From contig NC_018068.1 in NCBI RefSeq assembly GCF_000255115.2, positions 2,823,977 to 2,887,976 on the forward strand: a DNA stretch of 64,000 bases, in the 5' to 3' direction. Origin of the DNA: Desulfosporosinus acidiphilus SJ4 (lineage in GTDB: Bacteria > Bacillota > Desulfitobacteriia > Desulfitobacteriales > Desulfitobacteriaceae). Made by a program: the position numbers and the translations under genes. Positions 1 to 7,313 of the stretch are shown here, in pieces. The stretch's first letter is position 1, and each line of letters starts with the position of its first letter. Below the pieces are notes generated by a model that was not told the origin of the DNA, made no database searches, and was given only the letters and a program-made list of their open reading frames with translations.

Positions 1-504
1 AGCAACCCGATTCAGTCCTTCAGAACCAAGCTCTCCGCTGACCTCCCCGTCATTCTTAATAAGGAGTTTATTCCCTATTAAAGACTCCTCAGATGCCTCG
101 ATCACCGTGACAAGGATAGGATTATGCCTGCCATCCTCCAGTAAGGACAAATATGCTTTGTAGAGGTTGAATTGCTCTTCAGAGTTATAAGAACTCAAAT
201 AATCAATGAATAACCCCATAATTCCCCCGCAAACCATTCCCTCATCCTGGGCAATATCAGCGGTCATATTCAAATAATGCACCTTTGAGGCGCGTGATGC
301 AATAACATTGAGAGCTTCTCTTCGAGCTTCTGCCTCACCACATCCGCCGCCAATGGTACCCACGATGGTGCCATCGGGAAAAACTAACATTTTAGCTCCG
401 GGCTTACGCGGCGTTGATCCAAGTACGCTGATGATAGTAACCAGGGCAACCTCGATATTTTCCTCTAAGGCTATTTTGAGTCTATAAATTATTTCATTCT
501 CCAT
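1..504 (-). CDS. XdhC/CoxI-family protein, 3' part missing
   Basis: The frame runs off the left edge, so only the first 168 codons are present. The ATG at 504 follows an AGAGGGG ribosome binding site. The N-terminal half carries the XdhC/CoxF hallmarks: GSTPRKPGAKM near residue 30, GTIGGGCGEAE near residue 50, and MVCGG near residue 90. Family members insert sulfurated molybdenum cofactor into xanthine dehydrogenase and aldehyde oxidoreductase enzymes. That fits its place as the last visible gene downstream of a Mop-type aldehyde oxidoreductase on the same strand. The 135-base gap to the CoA ligase gene holds a short inverted repeat (ATGAGT/ACTCAT) but no convincing terminator. Inference: it matures the Mop enzyme. 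The C-terminal Rossmann domain cannot be judged. Confidence 0.85.
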   Translation of the reverse strand, partial: MENEIIYRLKIALEENIEVALVTIISVLGSTPRKPGAKMLVFPDGTIVGTIGGGCGEAEARREALNVIASRASKVHYLNMTADIAQDEGMVCGGIMGLFIDYLSSYNSEEQFNLYKAYLSLLEDGRHNPILVTVIEASEESLIGNKLLIKNDGEVSGELGSEGLNRVA

Positions 505-639
505 TAGTTCTACCCCTCTTGGAATTAACTTTATGAGTAAATCACTCATTTAGGGAAATTATCTGTTCTTCTTTCATATATCCTGCTGGATAATGATACT
601 AATAAAGTCTTATCTCGTCCTATATGACTTCTTATTCGT

Positions 640-1983
640 TCAATTTAAGACACTTTTTCTTCTGTCTTGAATCTGTCGCTTGGCACTGCTTTTTAGAGAA
701 TTTATTTCAGGAGACGAAGTGAAATTAAGGTGTACCTTTAAGTTGCCGCGTTGTTCATCAGCCTTTAAGGCGGGGATTTCAGCAATAGATTGCAAGACTA
801 TCCGTTCTATTGCCGTCGAAACAGGCTCCCTCAACTGAATAGTAATGTTTAAACGATTATGCTTTTCCTGCTCCGTTAGAATTACTTCAAAATCAACAAC
901 ATCGCTTAATGAAAAGAGAACTTCGTCGAAATCGGAAATAGACAAGAAATCAATTTCATTCAGAAAAACGCGATCCCTGGATTTTAACCGTTCCAAACGC
1001 TTCAAAACTGTGTTACAGGAGCATTGGCTCGGCAAAAACCTGGAAATATCACCCGTGCGATAGCGAATTAAAGGCATAGCTGATCTGGTCAGAGTTGTAA
1101 AGACAATTTCCCCTGGTCCGCCGTCAGGAACAGGTTCTCCAGTACGCGGGTCGATAACTTCAATATATAGGTCTGCTTCTCTCAGGTGGTAACCACAAAA
1201 ACCTGCACATTCAATCCCGCCGCCAAACCCCATTTCCGTCATACCGTAGTGGTTAAATACCTGACACCCCCAGAACCTTTTTAGCTCATTGACCACCGTT
1301 AAAGGTACATAGTCGGTACTTAACAACACACTTTTTATCTTTAGTAAAGTTGAACTGCCAGTTGATTGGATAAACCTGGCTAAATTCAGCACTTGGGTCG
1401 GTATCCCGACGATCACATTGATGTTCTCCCGAATTATATGTTCAAGTGCAGATTCGGGGTTACTGACGATTCCATGTACTATCCCTGTGGCGCCTGCCCT
1501 TTCTAACCCTAAACGCAGCAGGTCTCCGACACTGCCTGGGATTTCACCCGGAAGTAAAATCAAGATTCTGTCCCCTGGGCTAACCAACGTTAACATTCCA
1601 TGATGAAAGAAATCAATGGTCAATTCCTGATCTGATTCGCTGAAGAAGAGGCGTTTAGGTTTTCCTGTGGTACCGGAAGTCTGTAAGGTGACGATTCTGC
1701 TGATATCATTTTGGGAAACACACAGGAAATCCAGAGGATTGTCTTTGATGTCTTCAGGGGTAGTAAAAGGCAGTTTAGTTAAATCACCTATATTTTTTAT
1801 TGTACAATCCAATCCCTCATAGTGACGTTGATAAAATCTGCTTTTGCCTTTTACCCCATGCAGGGTTTCCCGCAGTTTCGTTAACTGGTAGTCTTCAAGA
1901 AGTTTTCGAGTCAAGACTCCCGAACTGCTGCCGGTAATTTTTTGCAATATCCATGGTTCGAGCGGGGTGGTATTGATGTTCAA
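640..1983 (-). CDS. PaaK-like AMP-dependent CoA ligase (DVU_1553-like)
   Basis: This 447-residue adenylate-forming enzyme resembles phenylacetate-CoA ligase. The P-loop-like motif TSGTTGKPKR lies near residue 103, YGMTEMGFGGG near 247, and YRTGD near 308, in the order and spacing of the ANL superfamily. It starts with TTG at 1983 behind AGGGGGAG, only three bases after the radical SAM gene stop, so the two are translationally close. Similar ligases sit in the aldehyde oxidoreductase neighbourhood of Desulfovibrio (DVU_1553). A plausible role is to activate the carboxylate formed by aldehyde oxidation, or a cofactor precursor. The substrate is unknown. Confidence 0.85.
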   Translation of the reverse strand: MNINTTPLEPWILQKITGSSSGVLTRKLLEDYQLTKLRETLHGVKGKSRFYQRHYEGLDCTIKNIGDLTKLPFTTPEDIKDNPLDFLCVSQNDISRIVTLQTSGTTGKPKRLFFSESDQELTIDFFHHGMLTLVSPGDRILILLPGEIPGSVGDLLRLGLERAGATGIVHGIVSNPESALEHIIRENINVIVGIPTQVLNLARFIQSTGSSTLLKIKSVLLSTDYVPLTVVNELKRFWGCQVFNHYGMTEMGFGGGIECAGFCGYHLREADLYIEVIDPRTGEPVPDGGPGEIVFTTLTRSAMPLIRYRTGDISRFLPSQCSCNTVLKRLERLKSRDRVFLNEIDFLSISDFDEVLFSLSDVVDFEVILTEQEKHNRLNITIQLREPVSTAIERIVLQSIAEIPALKADEQRGNLKVHLNFTSSPEINSLKSSAKRQIQDRRKSVLN

Positions 1984-1986
1984 GTT

Positions 1987-3330
1987 TTATCTCCCCCTGC
2001 GATAAATTGAGTGCCCATTTTTAGCGGTGAGATTATAAGCACAAAAAGGAATCAGCTTACCCTCGGGGCTTACAACATGAATACAACAATTTTTTAAACG
2101 TTCGAGATCCAAGTTCCAGACATCTTGAAAAGCCATGCCACTAAGGGAAAAAGCATAGGTTTTAAGTTGTTGAATTAGATTGTCCCAGGAATCGCCGGTA
2201 TCGGTAGTTGAGTTCCGAACTTTGAAACTATCAGCTCCCGACCACTGCCTGGCTACAAAGGTTCGAGTCTTTTTAGCTAATTCATCCGCTCGTTCCAGTC
2301 CCTCACAGCACGAATTGTTAACGATAGGCTTGATACTTCCGTCAGCTCTGCGCGTAAAACTGCCGCTAAAGGAACAACGGCCATTGTGTGGTTTCAGGTT
2401 AGCCGCTTTGATAAGCCCGCCCGTTTGTTCTTCGATGGCTTGAATAACTTCCGGGAGCGTTATCCGATCTCGGTCCAGAGGTTCTTGGGGAATTCTTCCG
2501 AAGTAACTTACGGGTTGAAAGTGGACACCCCGGACGGCAGGATGATTGTCTAAGGCAAACTTTACTATTCCCCCGATGTTATCGGTATTTATTCCAGGTA
2601 TAAGTGTCGGCACCAAAACGACTCCGATTCCATACTCAGCGCAGTTTTCTATGGCCTTGACTTTGATATCCAGAAGATTACGCCCTCTGATTGCGCGGTA
2701 AACCTGATCTTCGGTACCATCAAATTGTAAAAAAACCGAGCTCAGGCCGGCCTTCTGTAAACGGCTCAAAAAAAGGCAATCCTCGGCCAGCCGCAGGCCA
2801 TTTGTGTTAATTTGGATAAAATGAAAACCTAACTCCCTGCCCAGTTTCACGATTTCCGGCAAATCGTTCCTTAACGTCGGCTCACCGCCGGATAACTGTA
2901 TATTCACAGGACCGCTGGCAGCAAGGACCTTTTTATACCATCCTTCAATGATTCCTAAAGAAGGTTCGTCGAGCTCCGTTCCTGCATTAGCAAAACAAAA
3001 TCGACAGTTTAGATTGCAGCGCTGTGTAACCTCAAGCAACGCCGTACAAGTTGTTTTATAATGCTCTGCACATAAGCCGCAGTCAAAGGGACAGCCTTTC
3101 ACAACCGGTGTATAGCATTCCCTGGGCGGGGTAGGAATTGTCGGTCTGACCCAGGAGTCCCAGAGAGGGCTTCCGTGCCATACCAGAGTTCGATACTCAC
3201 CATGCTCAGGGCAGCGTTTCACAAGATAAACATCTTCCCCCTGAACCACTCTTTGAGCCGGAATTCTCTGCAAGCAGTCCGGACACAAACTCTCGGTAGC
3301 GGACGTTAAACTTCTATCTGTAATGTCCAT
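1987..3330 (-). CDS. Radical SAM protein, TrsS-like (DVU_1554-like)
   Basis: The 447-residue protein has an N-terminal zinc-ribbon-like part (CPDC near 17, then CPEHGEY near 40), a cysteine cluster CPFDCGLCAEH near 80, and the radical SAM triad in CNLNCRFC near 105. A GGEPTLR motif near 148 supports SAM binding. This architecture matches the radical SAM proteins called TrsS in the Mop-associated cluster. Some relatives are annotated as selenoproteins, but I see no in-frame UGA here. It lies between the methyltransferase (23-base gap) and the CoA ligase. The reaction is unknown. The CPxDCGxC element resembles radical SAM enzymes acting on cofactors or lipids. A cofactor or peptide modification role is inference. 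Confidence 0.85.
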   Translation of the reverse strand: MDITDRSLTSATESLCPDCLQRIPAQRVVQGEDVYLVKRCPEHGEYRTLVWHGSPLWDSWVRPTIPTPPRECYTPVVKGCPFDCGLCAEHYKTTCTALLEVTQRCNLNCRFCFANAGTELDEPSLGIIEGWYKKVLAASGPVNIQLSGGEPTLRNDLPEIVKLGRELGFHFIQINTNGLRLAEDCLFLSRLQKAGLSSVFLQFDGTEDQVYRAIRGRNLLDIKVKAIENCAEYGIGVVLVPTLIPGINTDNIGGIVKFALDNHPAVRGVHFQPVSYFGRIPQEPLDRDRITLPEVIQAIEEQTGGLIKAANLKPHNGRCSFSGSFTRRADGSIKPIVNNSCCEGLERADELAKKTRTFVARQWSGADSFKVRNSTTDTGDSWDNLIQQLKTYAFSLSGMAFQDVWNLDLERLKNCCIHVVSPEGKLIPFCAYNLTAKNGHSIYRRGR

Positions 3331-3353
3331 CTGCTGTTAATTCCTCACTATCT

Positions 3354-4094
3354 TCAACAGAACGTCTTTTGGGCAATCAGTTGGAAATAACCCATCTTTG
3401 CTTTTTTAATCGCTTCCTGAACAACGGCCGGATCAACAGAGCTTGAGCAGGAAGCGGATTTTAGCCAAAAATTAGTCATAGATCCATAGGTCATAATCAG
3501 ATCAACGGTTAATTGAATCAACAAATTGGAATGATCACTCCAATTTACGATTTCAAACCCTTGATTACTGAGCTTTCTAATCAGTTCTTCCTTAGGGATC
3601 GCCCTTCTGATACAAGAGTCGAGCTTGAGGTCTTGCAGGGCTGTGAGCCCATCCGGATTGCGGGGATACACGTCATTTATGATCAACCAGCCACGCGGTT
3701 TGAGTACCCTGCAAATCTCTTTTAATACCTGATCCGGATCTTCCATTACAGACAAGGTGCATTCAGCAAATATCCCATCCATGTAGTTAGCTGGAAAGGG
3801 CAGGTCTTCCCCCTGCCCGCATATCAGATTTAAGTCTGGATTCCTGTGTTTACCAATCCTTATTAATACCTCCGAGAGATCAATGCCTATGGCTTGGAGC
3901 CGGTATTGACAAACTAAACGTTCTACCGTTGCCCCGGTGCCTGCCCCCACATCTAAAACTCTGGCACCGGGGAGAAAGTTACAGTACTTCACTCCCAGAT
4001 CGGTTAAGAAAAATCCCCCCGGCCTTATGGGATCACCGGTTACCTGGCGAAGAACGTCACTTTCATAGACTTTTAAAACATTATTATTTTTCAT
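3354..4094 (-). CDS. Class I SAM-dependent methyltransferase (DVU_1556-like)
   Basis: The 246-residue protein has the Rossmann motif I VLDVGAGTGATVERL near residue 45, an acidic motif II (IGIDLS), and the motif AECTLSVMEDPDQVL near 110, typical of UbiE/Methyltransf_11 enzymes. The cysteine in AECTLS is at a position I recall being selenocysteine in some relatives; that is memory, not shown here. It is followed closely by the radical SAM gene. It is separated from the upstream C-GCAxxG-C-C gene by a 158-base gap holding a degenerate tandem repeat. The substrate is unknown. Conserved linkage suggests it acts with the radical SAM protein. Confidence 0.85.
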   Translation of the reverse strand: MKNNNVLKVYESDVLRQVTGDPIRPGGFFLTDLGVKYCNFLPGARVLDVGAGTGATVERLVCQYRLQAIGIDLSEVLIRIGKHRNPDLNLICGQGEDLPFPANYMDGIFAECTLSVMEDPDQVLKEICRVLKPRGWLIINDVYPRNPDGLTALQDLKLDSCIRRAIPKEELIRKLSNQGFEIVNWSDHSNLLIQLTVDLIMTYGSMTNFWLKSASCSSSVDPAVVQEAIKKAKMGYFQLIAQKTFC

Positions 4095-4116
4095 ACCGTT
4101 TTAAGTCTCCAGTCCG

Positions 4117-4176
4117 AGTCTCTTAATCTCTTAGTCTCTTAATCTCTAATCTCTAATCTCTAATATCTAATATCTG
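4117..4176. repeat. Degenerate 7-8-mer tandem repeat
   Basis: About eight consecutive copies of a TAATCTC-like unit (variants TTAGTCTC, TTAATCTC, TAATATC) run without interruption in the gap between two co-oriented operon genes. As mRNA it reads as a purine-rich GAGATTA repeat. It is not a terminator and does not code in frame with either neighbour. Slippage may have produced it. Confidence 0.8.
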
Positions 4177-4252
4177 TGTATCCGAATATCCAACTATCGG
4201 AATCATTGAGTCTCTACTTCTGTCTTTGTCCTTTGAAACCTTATCTCAACTT

Positions 4253-4705
4253 TTAATAATCCTCTTCCTCTGACTCAATATCTTCCGAATAAGCAGCCAA
4301 AATCTCTTCAACTTTATTTAAGGTAGCTGACACAATATTGCCGCAGCGAACAGGATACTCGTTCCCTTCATCCAGTGACTGGTCCAAAATCCCTTCACAA
4401 TCCGTATTGCCATGAACATCTTCAAACCACTCTAAGAGTTCACGAAGCATCATGTTGATTTTGGGATGCCCAAATTCACCGGGATTGCCTTTCCCGGCGT
4501 TTAAACCTATCAAACAAGCCCCTCCGGTCAGAGCCCCGCAGGTTTTTCCCGACCTTCCTATTCCCCCGCACAAACCATGCATTGCTTTGATCAGGTCAGG
4601 ATTTTCTTTTCCCAAAGTATCTAACCCTAAGATTAACATGATTTGGCTGCAGCAAAATCCTTGAGCCGCCAGTTGAAACATCCGAAAGGCATCGGCCGGC
4701 ATCAT
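4253..4705 (-). CDS. C-GCAxxG-C-C family redox protein (DVU_1555-like)
   Basis: The 150-residue protein shows the family cysteine pattern: FCCSQ near residue 18, CGGIGRSGKTCGALTGGACLIG near 46-68, and late cysteines NTDCEGIL near 100 and VRCGNIV near 120. Family members are small cysteine-rich proteins thought to bind metal or undergo thiol redox chemistry. The C-terminus is acidic. An AAAGGGGG site precedes the tandem ATG ATG start, and the gene begins 10 bases after the preceding small redox gene. Conserved linkage to the Mop-type oxidoreductase suggests an accessory electron-transfer or metal-handling role. The function is unproven. Confidence 0.85.
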   Translation of the reverse strand: MMPADAFRMFQLAAQGFCCSQIMLILGLDTLGKENPDLIKAMHGLCGGIGRSGKTCGALTGGACLIGLNAGKGNPGEFGHPKINMMLRELLEWFEDVHGNTDCEGILDQSLDEGNEYPVRCGNIVSATLNKVEEILAAYSEDIESEEEDY

Positions 4706-4715
4706 GCATCCCCCT

Positions 4716-4928
4716 TTACTTATCTTCCAAGCTTTGCTCGACTTCGAACATTTTGCCCAACGCTAATTCCTCTGTGATGAGCACTATACCGCAGTTAAGA
4801 CATTTTAGTTCTTCAACTTCAAAATCATTGCCCAAATAAGAGGCCTTAACCAAACCCCGTTCCAGTTCGCCGCCGCATTTTCCGCATTTCCAAGCCGTTT
4901 TCTCCGTCTGTTTTGGTGTCTTATTCAT
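4716..4928 (-). CDS. Small CxxC-CxxC redox/zinc-ribbon protein (DVU_1557-like)
   Basis: The 70-residue protein has two pairs of cysteines, WKCGKCGGEL near residue 13 and LKCLNCGIV near 42, as in a rubredoxin or zinc-ribbon knuckle. I chose the ATG at 4928 because it overlaps the upstream stop as ATGAATAA and has GGAGGGAG five bases ahead. The longer frame would lie deep inside the previous gene. Eight-base overlap implies translational coupling. It is likely a small metal-binding partner of the aldehyde oxidoreductase system. Confidence 0.8.
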   Translation of the reverse strand: MNKTPKQTEKTAWKCGKCGGELERGLVKASYLGNDFEVEELKCLNCGIVLITEELALGKMFEVEQSLEDK

Positions 4929-7224
4929 GAGCTCCCTCCACAATTTCCATGCGATGGCAGTACGTATTGAAAACGACAAAACCTTGATTTTGAGGTTCGT
5001 ATTCAACCCAATACGTCACTCTGAGGGGACGATAATGAGCCAAACTATGACCATTATCAGGATTAATAAACTTTCTTCCGGTCCGCTCCGCGTACTCAAT
5101 AACCTGTTGGATATCCTCAATAAGAATATGCCGGTCCTCCATGATTTCCCAAACCCTGTCATTTAATTGAAGGTCTATACTCATATAGGCTTCCTCCTTA
5201 GCGGACGGAGTTTCTTGCCACAACGAATGCAGCAGTTTGCGTTTTAATTTAGCCCTATTTTCATGGCGGTAAGAAAAACCAACACCTGGTTTGACTGCAG
5301 CCTGCTCGAGATCGTCTTCAAAAACCAGATCTAAGATGTGTAATGTACGTTTGCCTTTGGAGGCAAACCTATCTCTGCACATAGCACAGTAAGCAACATA
5401 ATCCACGTCGGATTCACTGATGCGGTCCTCGACAATTGTTTGCGCTAATTCACGGTTAGCAAAAGACATCAGTCCGCCATAGCCGCAGCACTTGGTTAAT
5501 TCTTTGCTGTAAGGCAATTCTTCAATGTCATAATTCAGCTTCTTTAAAATTTCTCGGACAGCATTATGGATCGACGGTTCATGTCTCGTTGTGCAGGCAT
5601 CTTGAACTGCCACTTTTCCTCCGTTAAGCTTATTGCCTTGCACAGGGAGTTCCATGTCTGCCATCAGCTCCCACAGAGAAACTATGTCCGGAAACTTCGT
5701 TCGAAACATACTATGACAGGTGGAACAGGCTGTGATGATCTGCGGCTTGCCCAAGTGTTCCCATTCGGCCGCTAAAACTTCTGAATTATTTCGATATAGG
5801 TCTTTTTCACCCGCCCAATCAGCCGGGGCACCGCAGCAGCGCAGCATTAAACCTACGCCTCCGGAAAGGTTTTCCATCAGGAATTTATAAACCTGTTCTA
5901 CTTGATCAGGAGACGAAGCGCTTAATTGGCAACCCGGGAAGAAAACATAGTTACTGGAATTATAGCCCGGTTGATGCCTGGTTAAGGCAAACTTATCGCT
6001 GTTGCTGAAGTCCATATCACGCAAAGCAAACTCATGAGCCGAGGGAGGCATTTTTCCTTTGCTGACCATGCTTTCCCGGCTTGTTTTACAGACCTCTCCC
6101 AAGTCTAACCCTTGGGGACAAACCTCTGCGCACAACCCGCACAAACTGCAGGAGTTGATCATTTTATTTGCATGCCGCATGCCCATGACGATGGAATTAT
6201 TATTGTAGATTTGGCGCAGATACTTCTTGGGATAACTTCCATAGTTCTCTATGTATTTACAGGCCTTTACACATTCCAGACACTGACAATTCAAACATCT
6301 GGCGGCCTCTTTAACAGCTTCTTCAACGGTGTATCCTGCCTGTTCATTACTCATGGGTACTGCCGGCAGTGGTTCAATTCCTTTAGTATTGACGAACAGT
6401 TTACTCTCAAAAGACCCTTCGCCTTCACGAGATGCCGTTAAAGAAACACCTTGTAAAAAACGGTCGATGGAAATTGCCGCTTTTCGGCCATCAGCCACAG
6501 ACCTTATGGGGGAGTCATTGTCCGCCAGGGCTCCGCCAAAAATACCTTTGGTCGTTGTTTCACAGGTAACCGGATCTACTTCGTAATCTTCTCCAAGAAG
6601 ATCAAGCGCATCAGGAGATTGCTTGGCAAGCCCCAGATACAAAGCCTTAAAGTTCTCCTGTAGTTTAGCTAAATCCCGTGATGTTATTTCCTTATTCACT
6701 TCTATCTGAACCTTAAGCCGGGATAAGACGGAAAGTTCTTCACCAATAACCTGCGGCGATAATTGGTTTTCAGGAAAATCCCAGAGGTTTCCGCCAATTC
6801 GATCGGTCTTCTCAAACAATGTGACTTTATACCCTTTTTTAGCCAAATCATAGGCCGCAGTCAGCCCCCTCAGTCCGGAACCTACTATGGCTACAGTCTG
6901 GCTTTTTTCCGGAATTATCCCCGCCTTTTGTGTGTTTCCGGATTGATTTTGCACACAAAATCTTTCCAAGGCTGCAATTGAAATAGGTGATCCAACATCT
7001 CTGCGTTTACAAACATCCTCACAGGGGTGATCACAAATCCGGCCAATAATTCCGGGAAAGGGCTGTTTCTTTTGCAAGGTTGCCCGAGCGCTTTTTAAAT
7101 CCATTTTTTGTATGTCGGACATCAGCTTGCGGGCATCCACATGAATTGGACAGCCCGCGATACAGTCCGGAGGATTTTCTTGGGTACACTTATCTTCCAG
7201 TCGTTTTAATTCCTCTTGTTCCAT
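4921..7224 (-). CDS. FAD-dependent oxidoreductase with multiple Fe-S domains (dicluster-binding, DVU_1558-like)
   Basis: This is a 767-residue fusion. In order it shows a GltD-like N-terminal Fe-S domain (ENPPDCIAGCPIHVDAR near 14, later HPCEDVCKRR), an FAD-binding fold (VAIVGSGLRGLTAAYDL near 112), and a ferredoxin-like segment (CLNCQCLECVKAC and CSLCGLCAEVCPQG). It continues with two HdrB-like CCG modules (FFPGCQ...CCGAPADW, then CCGYGG) and a C-terminal domain of about 80 residues. The ATG at 7224 is preferred over a TTG 48 bases upstream because the latter lacks a ribosome binding site. It probably accepts electrons from the Mop enzyme and passes them on. The acceptor is unknown. Confidence 0.85.
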   Translation of the reverse strand: MEQEELKRLEDKCTQENPPDCIAGCPIHVDARKLMSDIQKMDLKSARATLQKKQPFPGIIGRICDHPCEDVCKRRDVGSPISIAALERFCVQNQSGNTQKAGIIPEKSQTVAIVGSGLRGLTAAYDLAKKGYKVTLFEKTDRIGGNLWDFPENQLSPQVIGEELSVLSRLKVQIEVNKEITSRDLAKLQENFKALYLGLAKQSPDALDLLGEDYEVDPVTCETTTKGIFGGALADNDSPIRSVADGRKAAISIDRFLQGVSLTASREGEGSFESKLFVNTKGIEPLPAVPMSNEQAGYTVEEAVKEAARCLNCQCLECVKACKYIENYGSYPKKYLRQIYNNNSIVMGMRHANKMINSCSLCGLCAEVCPQGLDLGEVCKTSRESMVSKGKMPPSAHEFALRDMDFSNSDKFALTRHQPGYNSSNYVFFPGCQLSASSPDQVEQVYKFLMENLSGGVGLMLRCCGAPADWAGEKDLYRNNSEVLAAEWEHLGKPQIITACSTCHSMFRTKFPDIVSLWELMADMELPVQGNKLNGGKVAVQDACTTRHEPSIHNAVREILKKLNYDIEELPYSKELTKCCGYGGLMSFANRELAQTIVEDRISESDVDYVAYCAMCRDRFASKGKRTLHILDLVFEDDLEQAAVKPGVGFSYRHENRAKLKRKLLHSLWQETPSAKEEAYMSIDLQLNDRVWEIMEDRHILIEDIQQVIEYAERTGRKFINPDNGHSLAHYRPLRVTYWVEYEPQNQGFVVFNTYCHRMEIVEGAHE

Positions 7225-7313
7225 AAGCAACACCCGATTTCCTATGTTATGGATGAAGCAGGGAACCTGCAATCAACGGATCATTTTCAGGCTCCCTGCC
7301 CCAGATTTAATCT

